Numbered from the stretch's first letter, positions 45,848-54,471 are shown. The stretch is 64,000 nucleotides of DNA from Candidatus Mnemosynella biddleae (GCA_002011165.2 MTMI02000009.1:124001-188000), one strand, 5' to 3'. Notes: generated from the letters alone by a model not told the origin. Translations and numbers: made by a program.

Positions 45848-46878
45848 TATGCACACTCTGTGGTAGAGAGGTAAAAGACCTGATAGAAGGAGTGTGTACG
45901 GAGTGTTTCAAAAAAAGAAGGAGTTTATTTGAGATTCCGCAAGTTGTGAAGATAATCAGATGTCCGAAGTGCGGTTCATACTTCTTCCGTGGAAATTGGG
46001 AAGAAATTGAGTATGAGGAGGCTCTTCTGAGATGTGTGAAAGAGAACATCTCAGTCTTCTCAGAACTTGAAAATGAAGAAATTGAAGTTGAAATCAGAGA
46101 GATTACGGAAGGAAGAACAAAGATTATTGTGAGGTTATCTGGGGTTCTAAAGGGAGAGGAGGTGGAGGAAGAGAAATTAACGGAGATAAGAATATCAAAA
46201 ATGCAGTGTGAAATGTGCAGCAGAATATCGGGCGGATATTACGAAGGAGTGATCCAGATCAGAGCTGAAGGAAGACGTGCAGAGGAAGAGGAAGTTAGAG
46301 ATGTGGTAGAGACCATTTATTCACTTGTGGAGAGAGCAGCAGAAAAAAGAGACAAAAAGGCATTTATAACCAAAATTGAGAGGAGAAAAGATGGAACTAA
46401 TGTTTACCTTGGAAGCAAAAAACTCGGAAAACAAATTTGTAAAAAGTTGGTTGAAGAATATGGAGGTAGTTTCACTGAAGCTCCTGAACTTGTGGGAAGA
46501 GAGAACGGAGCAGAGAAATACAGAGTGACATATTCTTTCAGACTTCCAAGATTTAAAAAGGGAGATGTAATAGAGCTATGGAATAGAGTTTTTGTCGTAC
46601 TCTCTCGGAAAAGAGGTTACAAATGTCTTGACCTTGAAAGTGGAGAGGAAATTATTTGCTCTGAAGAGAGTATAGAACGAGCAAAATACATCTCCTCTGT
46701 CTCTTCAGCTCCAAAAACAGTTGTTACTTATGTGAGAGGAGATGAAATGGAAGTACTTCACCCCATTTCTTATTCTCCGATTATCCTTCAACGCCCAAGC
46801 TTCGTGGATGAAAGGACTAAGGAAATTCGTGTCATTGTACATTCAGATAGAATTTATCCTCTACCGGAGTGGTTCTGA
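45844..46878 (+). CDS. nmd3: 60S export/biogenesis factor Nmd3 homologue
   Basis: Archaeal Nmd3, 344 residues, with zinc-binding motifs at the N-terminus: CTLCGREV, CTECF, then CPKCG and CEMCS. Eukaryotic Nmd3 adapts the large subunit to export; in archaea it is thought to bind the large subunit during maturation. Overlaps DUF424 by 4 bases and the downstream Taw2 gene at its stop. Confidence 0.9.
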   Translation: MICTLCGREVKDLIEGVCTECFKKRRSLFEIPQVVKIIRCPKCGSYFFRGNWEEIEYEEALLRCVKENISVFSELENEEIEVEIREITEGRTKIIVRLSGVLKGEEVEEEKLTEIRISKMQCEMCSRISGGYYEGVIQIRAEGRRAEEEEVRDVVETIYSLVERAAEKRDKKAFITKIERRKDGTNVYLGSKKLGKQICKKLVEEYGGSFTEAPELVGRENGAEKYRVTYSFRLPRFKKGDVIELWNRVFVVLSRKRGYKCLDLESGEEIICSEESIERAKYISSVSSAPKTVVTYVRGDEMEVLHPISYSPIILQRPSFVDERTKEIRVIVHSDRIYPLPEWF

Positions 46879-47675
46879 TGGTATCCAGAGGTGCTCTGAA
46901 ACTCTCCGAATTCTGTTCGATACCTCCGGAAAAACTTCCGAACGGCTGGCAGATTCTCGGTGATGTTATCATTGTGAAAGTAGATGAAGAATATAAAAGA
47001 GAAGTCGGAGAGGCCCTTCTGAAAATGTATCCGAAAGTCAAAACCGTTTTGAGATATCTTGGTCTTGAAGGAGATATGAGGATCCCCAAAGTTGAAGTCA
47101 TAGCAGGAAGTGGAGAGACTGAGACAATTGTAAGAGAGAATGGATGCCTATATATGCTCGACGCCTCCAAAATCATGTTCAGCAAGGGAAATATTGAAGA
47201 AAGAAGACGGATGAGTAAAGTTGGTAATGGAGAGGAGATCGTTGACATGTTTGCGGGTGTGGGTCACCTTTCAATTCCTATTGCTGTCCATTCATCGCCT
47301 AAAAAAATTGTTGCAATAGAAATAAATCCAATTGCATACAGATATCTAAGAAAAAACATCGAACTGAACAAAATAAAGTGTATGGAAGCCATTCTCGGAG
47401 ATTGTTCCAAGGTGACGCCTGAAGGGGAGTTTGATAGAGCAATAATGGGTCACATTTACCTTGCGAGAAGATACATATCAAAGGGAATAAGAGCTCTGAG
47501 AAAAGGAGGAATTCTCCATTACCATGATGTTGCAAGAAATAAAGAAGAAGTTAAAGAGATCATAAAAAGAGCATGCGAGAAAGAGAGAAGGGGAGCGAGA
47601 ATTCTTGAAATAAGAAAAATTAAGAGTTACGCCCCGAAAAGATATCATTACGTTGTTGACGTGGAGGTATCATGA
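46878..47675 (+). CDS. taw2: Taw2-like tRNA wybutosine-pathway aminocarboxypropyltransferase (Trm5 family)
   Basis: A Trm5/Tyw2-fold SAM-dependent enzyme of about 265 residues. The SAM-binding loop VDMFAGVGHLSIPIAV is near residue 125, and the catalytic-loop equivalent reads RAIMGHIYLARRY with GGILHYHDVARNKEE after it. The MGH sequence in place of NLP-type residues favours Taw2 over Trm5 (m1G37). The N-terminal domain binds tRNA. I use ATG 46878, which overlaps the nmd3 stop; GTG 46869 is also possible. Confidence 0.82.
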   Translation: MVSRGALKLSEFCSIPPEKLPNGWQILGDVIIVKVDEEYKREVGEALLKMYPKVKTVLRYLGLEGDMRIPKVEVIAGSGETETIVRENGCLYMLDASKIMFSKGNIEERRRMSKVGNGEEIVDMFAGVGHLSIPIAVHSSPKKIVAIEINPIAYRYLRKNIELNKIKCMEAILGDCSKVTPEGEFDRAIMGHIYLARRYISKGIRALRKGGILHYHDVARNKEEVKEIIKRACEKERRGARILEIRKIKSYAPKRYHYVVDVEVS

Positions 47676-49267
47676 GAGATATAAAGGAGCTTGTGAGCAA
47701 CGGAGAGATCGAAAACATTGAATTTAAGGAATATCTCACTCCTGAAGTTCATCTAAGGGAAGGGAGAAGGGAGTCTCTTATCTGTCAGATGAACCATAGG
47801 ATAATATGTGGGAAGGGTTCCGCAATCTATGTCATTGGGGTATCAGATAGAGGAGATCTGAAGGGAATCTCCGAAGAGGCATTCGAGAGAACGCTTTCTG
47901 TTTTGAGATCTCTTGCTTCTGAATTAGATGCGGAGATATCAGAGGTGGAAAAGTATAAAGTAGAAGAAGGTTACATTGGCACCGTCACGATAAAGCAGAA
48001 GGAAAGTAAAAAAGATCACATAATAATATGCACTGCTGGACATGTGGATCATGGGAAGAGTACTTTAATAGCCTCTTTGATGACTGGAAAAGAAGATGAC
48101 GGCGCAGGAAGAATGAGAGTTTATCTGGATACCCTCCCCCATGAAATAGAGAGAGGACTCTCTGCAGAACTCTCTTACGGAATTCTAGGATTCGGAAATG
48201 AAGGGATTATCAGACTCAGAAATCCACTAAATAAAGATGAAAGAGCTGAAGTTGTGAAGAGAGCTGAAAAGGTGATATCATTCGTTGATACTGTCGGTCA
48301 CGAACCGTGGTTAAGAACAACAATAAGAGGAATAGTGGGACAGAAAATTGACTACGGTCTTCTTGTAGTTTCTGCGGATCAGGGAGTCACACATATCACA
48401 AAGGAACATCTTGGAATAATGTTTGCTGTGGATCTTCCCGTTATCATAGCTATAACTAAGATTGACAGAGTCTCTCTTGAGAAAGTTGAAGAAGTCGAAA
48501 ATGAGATCCAAAAAATTCTGAAGAGGGTAGGAAAAATTCCGATGAGGGTCAGAAATGAGGAGGATGCAAAAAGATGTGCTGAAATGCTTCTCTCTGATCC
48601 GATAATTCCGATAATCAGAACCTCTGCAGTTACGAGGGAGGGAATTGACCTTTTAGAGACTCTTCTTGGAAATCTGATAAAGAGGAACGTGAAATTTAAA
48701 GAGTCCTTCAGGATGTACATAGATAAAGTTTACAACATTTCTGGTGTTGGAGTTGTTGTAAGTGGAACGATTTCCCAAGGACGTGTAAGAGTCGGAGATG
48801 TTCTTGAACTTGGTCCGATGGATGATGGAAGTTTCAAAAAAGTGCGAGTGAACTCAATTGAGATTCACCATTATAACGTGAGTGAGGCTAAAGCGGGTGA
48901 CATAGTAGGAATCTCCCTCCGAGGTGTGGAAAAAGATCAGATTAGAAGAGGTATGGTTCTCGTAGAGAGAGGTATCGCAGTCAGAGAGTTTCTTGCTGAG
49001 GTTATGATTCTAAATCATCCCACATGTATCATGAGAGGTTACGAACCAGTTGTTCACATGGATACAATCTCAGAGACTGTGATATTCGAGGAGATGGACA
49101 GAGAGTATCTCAAAGCAGGGGAGAGAGCAATAGTAAAGCTAAGATTTAAATTTCACCCGCAATATATTTATGAAGGGCAGAAGTTCATATTCAGAGAAGG
49201 TAAAACCAAGGGAATTGGAAGAGTAGTTGCCGTCGTAGCTCAGCCCGGAAGAGCGGGTGACTCGTAA
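47672..49267 (+). CDS. GTPBP1-like translational GTPase; C-terminus encoded by tRNA-Thr
   Basis: A 531-residue GTPase of the archaeal GTPBP1/EF1A-like group. After a non-GTPase N-terminal domain of about 115 residues it has TAGHVDHGKSTLIASLMTG (G1), VDTVGHEPW (G3-type), ITKIDR (G4), then domains II and III. The family end would be KGIGRVV; here the frame continues for exactly 12 more codons (AVVAQPGRAGDS) that are the 5' half of tRNA-Thr, and its TAA stop is tRNA positions 36-38 in the anticodon loop. It overlaps the Taw2 gene by 4 bases. Confidence 0.88.
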   Translation: MRDIKELVSNGEIENIEFKEYLTPEVHLREGRRESLICQMNHRIICGKGSAIYVIGVSDRGDLKGISEEAFERTLSVLRSLASELDAEISEVEKYKVEEGYIGTVTIKQKESKKDHIIICTAGHVDHGKSTLIASLMTGKEDDGAGRMRVYLDTLPHEIERGLSAELSYGILGFGNEGIIRLRNPLNKDERAEVVKRAEKVISFVDTVGHEPWLRTTIRGIVGQKIDYGLLVVSADQGVTHITKEHLGIMFAVDLPVIIAITKIDRVSLEKVEEVENEIQKILKRVGKIPMRVRNEEDAKRCAEMLLSDPIIPIIRTSAVTREGIDLLETLLGNLIKRNVKFKESFRMYIDKVYNISGVGVVVSGTISQGRVRVGDVLELGPMDDGSFKKVRVNSIEIHHYNVSEAKAGDIVGISLRGVEKDQIRRGMVLVERGIAVREFLAEVMILNHPTCIMRGYEPVVHMDTISETVIFEEMDREYLKAGERAIVKLRFKFHPQYIYEGQKFIFREGKTKGIGRVVAVVAQPGRAGDS

Positions 49268-49302
49268 TCACCAGGTCGAGGGTTCAAATCCCTCCGACGG
49301 CT
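49229..49302 (+). tRNA. tRNA-Thr (anticodon CGT)
   Basis: Folds with acceptor GCCGTCG/CGACGGC, D-arm GCTC/GAGC, anticodon stem GGTGA/TCACC with loop CTCGTAA (anticodon CGT), T-arm GAGGG-TTCAAAT-CCCTC and discriminator T, as usual for archaeal tRNA-Thr. No CCA is encoded. Its first 39 bases also encode the last 12 residues and the stop codon of the GTPBP1-like gene on the same strand. Confidence 0.95.
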
Positions 49303-49762
49303 TCCCTTCTTTCCTAATAAATTGTCTCCACTCATTTTTTATTGCTTGTCTTCCACAACTACATCAAAATCTGTCATAAAGCACTGTAAGATTGAATTTT
49401 GTTGTATATCCCCGAATAACTTCGTTCTTTTTGCACGCATTCAATCAGTTTGCTTTGTATCGTATAGGTTCTTTTCCATTCGGTGTCCCTCGTCTTTTTG
49501 TAGCATCTCAGCACCCTCTCAGGAGATTTTTCGTGTTTATCTCAGTTTTACTCTCTCTAATTTCTTCAAGTAGCCTATTATCACCTTCCTAACCACTTCA
49601 CTATGCTATACTTCTTCATCTTTCTGTGATATCAAGAGTTAGGTTTTACCGAGTTTATATCCAGAATCCTCGTGTATTCTGTGTAAACGACTCAGAAACT
49701 TTGAACCAGAAAATATAAACGAGAAAACATTCTTAAACATACAAAAGCTATTGAATGAGGTG
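49303..49762. other. AT-rich spacer without recognised genes
   Basis: These 460 bases after tRNA-Thr have a T-run (49338-49343) that may end transcription, and otherwise no reading frame with a plausible start, ribosome site and codon use. Short frames exist but lack the purine-rich codon bias of the neighbours. I searched for a repeat of the tRNA 3' end downstream (an integration scar) and found none up to 50545. A TATA-like AAATATAAAC near 49708-49717 precedes the next gene. Confidence 0.6.
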
Positions 49763-50413
49763 ATGCCGTTGCTATTGGAATCCTTGGTTTTACCAGTACT
49801 TGGAGGGATTTTAGGAGTTATAGGTGCAGTAGGTTATGCATTACGACCATCGAACTCTACAATTCCTCAGACCTCGGCAATGCTAAAATACCTTCCCATG
49901 TTTTACATTCTGCTTAACATTTTTATGCTTTTGCACTTACCTTTTAGATATACCCTAAATACCTATTTTGGATTGATTGAGACTGTTATTGCGTTATTAT
50001 TAATCGCAATTTGTTTAAGTGTGATTGCAAGTTTGAGGAGATTTTTTGAATTTGACTTGAGTAAAGTTAAGGATATCTTGATTTATGGAAGCATTGTCTG
50101 GCTAATGGGAAAAGAAACACATGCTTGGGGATTACACACTCTTGCAGAAATGGTGATTTTTTCACTTTCATCTCTTGTAGCGATATTTTCATTATATTTG
50201 TTTTATCAAATTAGAAAGACTGGAGTGTTTTTCATCGAAAAAGACGAATTAATTCATCTTCTTTTTCCCATAGCGTTCTTTTTTGGATTAGGTATACTCG
50301 GTGAAGGAATAGAAATAATAGAAATGAAGGAGGCATTCTTTGCTGTAGTGGCTGTCTTGATTGCCTATGTATTCTGGATTATTTATAGGATTACCAAACC
50401 ACTGTTAGAGTAG
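49763..50413 (+). CDS. orphan polytopic membrane protein
   Basis: A protein of about 216 residues with six or seven hydrophobic helices and few charged loops (LESLVLPVLGGILGVIGAVG at the N-terminus, EMVIFSLSSLVAIFSLYLFY in the middle, AFFAVVAVLIAYVFWIIYRI near the end). I do not recognise the family. Its codons include many TTA/TTG/ATT and fewer AGA/AGG than neighbours, so it may be a recent acquisition. The ATG at 49763 has GAGG three bases upstream; a TTG at 49751 is the alternative. Confidence 0.65.
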   Translation: MPLLLESLVLPVLGGILGVIGAVGYALRPSNSTIPQTSAMLKYLPMFYILLNIFMLLHLPFRYTLNTYFGLIETVIALLLIAICLSVIASLRRFFEFDLSKVKDILIYGSIVWLMGKETHAWGLHTLAEMVIFSLSSLVAIFSLYLFYQIRKTGVFFIEKDELIHLLFPIAFFFGLGILGEGIEIIEMKEAFFAVVAVLIAYVFWIIYRITKPLLE

Positions 50414-50544
50414 TATTCAGAGTCTACCCCTCTCAGCATCAAGACCTAAAATCACTTTGTTATGTGATAGTGTGCAAGCAATATCTAGTGTTTACTGCAG
50501 TCGTTCAATTTTTATGCCTCGAACTCTGAGTTTAAGAGAAGAAT

Positions 50545-52191
50545 ATGAAATACCACGACCTCTGGAACGAACGGAGGAGAGAGATAAAGAAGAGAGTAGA
50601 AGTTCTCATCATTGACGGATACGTGGATGAGCCGAGTCTTCTTGGAGTTCCTCCGTACATCTCTCCTGAACCAAGACTTCTCGCTGGAGTGGCTGAAGAG
50701 CTTGAGCTTGAATGGGAATACATGACGATTGACGAAGTTCGGAGATTTGGGTTGCCGGAAGTAGAGATCATTCTCGTTCATGGCGGAGTTAGCGTTCCGG
50801 GAAGATATCTCATTGCGACTCCGATGAGTAAGAGAGAAGCTGAAGAAATTGCGAGAAAGAGCGATGGAGAGACTTTTCTTGGAGGTCCACTGGCAAGATA
50901 CTCAAAAGTCGAAGGATATGATCACTACTCGAAGAAGGATCTCTGCGCCTATTTCTACGAAGCGATGAGAGGAGAGGCAGAAGATCGATGGATGAAAAGT
51001 GAGGAGGGAGAAAGATGGTTAAAAAAGGGGGCTAAGGTTGTTCAAAGGCACCCTTTCTTTCCGGAACCTCTCATCGCGGAAATAAGCCTTTACAGAGGAT
51101 GCGTAAGGTATTTCACCGGAGGTTGTTCATTCTGCATCGAACCCCTTTATGGAAGACCGGAATTCAGAGAGCAGAAAGATGTGATAGAAGAGATTGGAAT
51201 CCTCTACGATTTCGGGGTTAGAAACTTCAGAATAGGAGGTCAATCCTGTACAATAAGCTACAAAGCAAGAGGTATTGGGAAAAAGGAGATTCCAGAACCT
51301 CAAGTCAGAGAAATTGAGAGACTTTTCGATGGAATCTGGAAAAGATGTCCAAAAATCAGAGTTTTGCATCTCGATAATGCAAATCCAGCAGTTATAGCGA
51401 ATTATCCCGAAGAATCAAAGGAGATTTTACGTATTCTCGTAAAATTCACAACTCCAGGAAATGTCCTCGCTCTTGGAATGGAATCTGCGGACCCAAAAGT
51501 CATAGAAGAAAATGATCTGAATGCAACTCCAGAGGAGGTTGAAAAAGCAATAGAAATAATTAATGAGGTGGGAAGAGAGAGAGGAGAGAACGGAATGCCA
51601 AAGTTACTCCCAGGATTGAATTTTCTCGCTGGATTGAGAGGAGAGACTCGAAGAACATATAAAATAAATTTGGAATTCCTTAGGAAAATAAAACAAAAAA
51701 GATTGTGGCTCAGAAGAATAAACATAAGACAAGTTCTTCCGCTTAGAGGAGATTTCAGAGTGAGACACAGAGAAGAATTTCTAAAATTTAAAAGAGCTGT
51801 GAGAGAGGGGATAGATCAGCCGATGCTGAGGGAGATTCTCCCGAAGGGAACGGTTATGAAAGATGTTTACATGGAGAAAAGAGAGGGCGATATCACGTTT
51901 GGGAGGCAGATTGGAACATATCCACTCCTCGTGGGAGTTCCCTATCCGCTGGAGCTCGGAAAATTTTACGATGTTAAGATCGTGGATTACGGTTACAGAA
52001 GCGTCACTGGAGTTAGATATCCTGTGAAAATTAGAGAGACTAATTTAAAAGAGTTGAGAGTTCTTCCAGAGATCGGAGATAAGAGAGCGAGTAAGATTCT
52101 GATGAAAAGACCGGGAAACAAAGAAGAACTTAATGAGATTCTCGGGGAAGAAATTGCCGAGAGGGTTCTCGAATATCTGAGTTTTGATTAA
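50545..52191 (+). CDS. COG1031-type radical SAM protein with C-terminal helix-hairpin-helix
   Basis: A 548-residue archaeal radical SAM protein. The cluster ligands are in YRGCVRYFTGGCSFC (C-x7-C-x2-C, about residues 185-200), an expanded spacing typical of COG1031. The N-terminal part (RVEVLIIDGYVDEPSLLGVP) resembles a B12-binding-like Rossmann domain. The C-terminus has a helix-hairpin-helix (LRVLPEIGDKRASKILMKRP), suggesting nucleic acid binding. Reaction unknown. It is a second radical SAM-HhH protein besides the one at 29 kb. Confidence 0.85.
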   Translation: MKYHDLWNERRREIKKRVEVLIIDGYVDEPSLLGVPPYISPEPRLLAGVAEELELEWEYMTIDEVRRFGLPEVEIILVHGGVSVPGRYLIATPMSKREAEEIARKSDGETFLGGPLARYSKVEGYDHYSKKDLCAYFYEAMRGEAEDRWMKSEEGERWLKKGAKVVQRHPFFPEPLIAEISLYRGCVRYFTGGCSFCIEPLYGRPEFREQKDVIEEIGILYDFGVRNFRIGGQSCTISYKARGIGKKEIPEPQVREIERLFDGIWKRCPKIRVLHLDNANPAVIANYPEESKEILRILVKFTTPGNVLALGMESADPKVIEENDLNATPEEVEKAIEIINEVGRERGENGMPKLLPGLNFLAGLRGETRRTYKINLEFLRKIKQKRLWLRRINIRQVLPLRGDFRVRHREEFLKFKRAVREGIDQPMLREILPKGTVMKDVYMEKREGDITFGRQIGTYPLLVGVPYPLELGKFYDVKIVDYGYRSVTGVRYPVKIRETNLKELRVLPEIGDKRASKILMKRPGNKEELNEILGEEIAERVLEYLSFD

Positions 52192-52439
52192 ACTGGTTCA
52201 ACACTTCTTTCAGCATCTCCAAATATTTTCCGGTTTCCTCAATCCCTTTATCAGTTATCTCAACAATCGTCTCGGTCTATCTGCAATGATTTTTTTATCT
52301 TTACATAATTAGCTTTTTCCAGAGTTTTCAAATAAGAGTCGAGATTTCCTAGGGCCACTTCAGGAGTAAACCAGAGCACGATGCTCAATCTAATCGAATT
52401 CCCGAGCACGTAATTCTTCGTCAGCTCTTTCAGTTCCAT
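52189..52439 (-). pseudogene. broken winged-helix DNA-binding regulator
   Basis: Reading the minus strand from ATG 52439 gives MELKELTKNYVLGNSIRLSI, then an internal join to ALGNLDSYLKTLEKANYVKI, then a premature stop after IDRDDC. A one-base shift restores TIVEITDKGIEETGKYLEML, the expected end of this archaeal winged-helix (ArsR/PadR-like 'GNLDSHLKALEK-GYV' type) domain. The helix-turn region also looks shortened by about a dozen codons. The combination of deletion and frameshift indicates a decayed gene. Boundaries are approximate. Confidence 0.65.
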
Positions 52440-52510
52440 CAGATCGTCCTATTTTACATTTATACACTGAGGAAACTCTAAAATTCAGAAAAGTTTCAAA
52501 AAATATTGTG

Positions 52511-53515
52511 ATGAGAGTTGAGAATCTTTACCAAAAAGAGGAGAAAGGAATCAGATGTCTCGTATGTGAAAGAAGATGTCTTATTGAAGAAGGAAAAAGA
52601 GGTATTTGCAAAAACTATGCGAGCATATCCAAAAAACTTGTGCATCTTGGTTATGGAAAGCTGAGTGCGGTGGAAAGTAGACCAATTGAGATAAAGCCTT
52701 TCTTTCACTATCATCCCAATACTTCCGCTCTAACCTTCTCGGGATTTGGTTGCAATTTCTACTGTCCATGGTGCCAGAACTACCACATCAGCTTCTCGGA
52801 ACTTCCAGAAAGGTCGAAAACGATCCTTCCAGAAGAGCTCATAGCTCTTGCATTGAAAGAGGGTGATGATGGCCTTTGTGCAAGTTTCAACGAACCCACA
52901 ACTCTTTACACGTATCTTCTCGATGTCTTTGAAACTGGAAAGAGATATGGACTCTACAACTGTCTTGTGACAAATGGATATTTCACGAAGAGAGCCCTAA
53001 GAAATCTCATTGAAAATGGTGCATCTGGTTTCAGCATAGACATTAAAGGATGTCCAAACATGAGAGTTCTTGGAAGTATAGAGCATAGAAAGATTTTTGA
53101 AAATGCAAAGGAGGTTCTGAACCTAGGTGTCCATGTTGAAATCGTTTACCTTGTTGTCACTGGTGCAAATGACTTCGAAGAGTGCTATAGATGGATTTTC
53201 AAGATGCATTCTGAATTTCTCGGTGAGAATGTTCCACTTCATATAAATCGTTACTATCCAAAAAATTACTGGAAAAAGCCCGCAACTCAGATTGAAAAGC
53301 TTTTAACTCTCAAGGAGATTGCTCAGAAAGAGTACAACGTCAATTATGTCTATATCGGAAATACGGGTTTAGCGGAGCACGAGAGCACATTTTGTCCGAG
53401 ATGTAACAAGAGAGTTATTACCCGTTTCTCTCACGGAGTTGTGGAGTGGAAGTTGAGTAAAGATTACAAATGTCCGAGATGCGGAGAAAAAATTCCAATT
53501 TATGGAAAAAAATAA
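52511..53515 (+). CDS. AmmeMemoRadiSam system radical SAM enzyme
   Basis: A radical SAM protein of the MJ0808/PflA-like group. It begins with a zinc-type CLVCERRCLIEEGKRGIC, has the cluster motif CNFYCPWCQNYHIS near residue 80, and ends with a zinc ribbon CPRCNKR...CPRCGEK. Such proteins co-occur with AMMECR1 and MEMO1 proteins, both present in this window. The reaction is unestablished. ATG 52511 is preceded by an overlapping GTG at 52508. Confidence 0.9.
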   Translation: MRVENLYQKEEKGIRCLVCERRCLIEEGKRGICKNYASISKKLVHLGYGKLSAVESRPIEIKPFFHYHPNTSALTFSGFGCNFYCPWCQNYHISFSELPERSKTILPEELIALALKEGDDGLCASFNEPTTLYTYLLDVFETGKRYGLYNCLVTNGYFTKRALRNLIENGASGFSIDIKGCPNMRVLGSIEHRKIFENAKEVLNLGVHVEIVYLVVTGANDFEECYRWIFKMHSEFLGENVPLHINRYYPKNYWKKPATQIEKLLTLKEIAQKEYNVNYVYIGNTGLAEHESTFCPRCNKRVITRFSHGVVEWKLSKDYKCPRCGEKIPIYGKK

Positions 53516-53859
53516 AATGATTTAACACTCTCACTCAGCGGATATTCTGAGTTCATGCTCGAGAACAGTATAACGAGAAGTAACCATACCAAAGTTACAA
53601 CTACGCTCATTGCACCTCCAACTACCATCATTTCATGAAGCATCACTGGAATGTCCGCCGGATTCTGCATCGCTGTTAAAAAAGGAGGCTAAGGGGCAAC
53701 TTCTCCATGTCAAATGTGCTCTATTGCGAGGAGCAAAACTCCGCCCCAGAGCATTCTATTCAACCAATGAAGTTTCCAAACTCTCGCTTTTTCTCCCATT
53801 GCTTTCTCTAAAGCTCTTATAACTATTGCTTCTTCTGCTGGAACGAGGAAACATGCCAT
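53500..53859 (-). pseudogene. small membrane protein gene interrupted by in-frame TGA and TAG
   Basis: From ATG 53859, with an excellent GAGGAGGTG ribosome site, one continuous frame of 119 codons runs to TAA at 53500 without any frameshift. It reads MACFLVPAEEAIVIRALEKA, then NRMLWGGVLLLAIEHI, stop TGA (53712-53710, codon 50), HGEVAP, stop TAG (53691-53689, codon 57), PPFLTAMQNPADIPVMLHEM and a final hydrophobic helix. In the archaeal homologues I recall, the stop positions hold Trp or a variable residue, so two G-to-A changes in TGG codons are the simplest cause. Recoding is a less likely alternative. The 3' end overlaps the radical SAM gene by 16 bases. Confidence 0.7.
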
Positions 53860-53943
53860 AAACTCACACCTCCTCAAGTTTTTCCTTTTTAACTTTTTGT
53901 TTGGGTTCTGAAGAATTAAAACGAGCTCTCAGACGAGAATTTT

Positions 53944-54471
53944 CTATTTTTTATTACTAAAAGTGAGAAGAATTTGACGCTTAAGATTTTCGAAGCTTTC
54001 TGTGGTGTACATCTTCTTATAATCTCTCAGAACTTCTTTATCAATCCTGAAACCAAGACTTTTCAGATAACTGCAGAACTGCGTGACATTTGATGGTTTT
54101 CTTGAGAGATGACTCCTATCAAAATCCAAAAAATAAACTTTATCAGAAACAACGATATGTCTCTCTGGGTGATTCATCTCTTCCTTCTGAACCCCAAGTT
54201 TGTCAAGAATAAAACAAATATCCAGAGATCTAGAAATTGTCCCTAGATCCAGTGACTCGCTGATACTCGAACCCCTTATCCGTTCCATAACAATTTTCAG
54301 ATCAGTGAAGTCTGCGGAATAAATTCGAGGAACGAAACCGAAAGGCTGGAGTAAATTGAGAAAATAGACCTCTTTCTTAAAGTTGTAGAAGAACTCTGGA
54401 TAAAATATTTTAATTGCATACTTCTCCGTTAGATAAACTTTCGAGTGTCTTCCTCGTTTTACCTCGCTCAC
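53944..54471 (-). CDS. COG2112-type protein kinase-like protein
   Basis: A 175-residue, reduced eukaryotic-type kinase fold. A glycine-lysine N-terminus (RGRHSKVYLTEKYAIKIFYP) suggests the ATP-binding Lys, HPERHIVVSDKVYFLDFDRS near residue 101 corresponds to the catalytic loop and DFD metal site. The archaeal COG2112 group has such shortened proteins; substrates unknown. It is transcribed divergently from the MFS exporter gene. Confidence 0.78.
   Translation of the reverse strand: MSEVKRGRHSKVYLTEKYAIKIFYPEFFYNFKKEVYFLNLLQPFGFVPRIYSADFTDLKIVMERIRGSSISESLDLGTISRSLDICFILDKLGVQKEEMNHPERHIVVSDKVYFLDFDRSHLSRKPSNVTQFCSYLKSLGFRIDKEVLRDYKKMYTTESFENLKRQILLTFSNKK

Noticed and set aside
49322-49592. 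Two overlapping plus-strand ORFs after tRNA-Thr
   Set aside because: No plausible start signals, Ser/Phe-rich translation, no relatedness to known families.
53610-53822. Plus-strand ORF of 70 codons
   Set aside because: It is a shadow of the minus-strand membrane-protein pseudogene, with no ribosome site.
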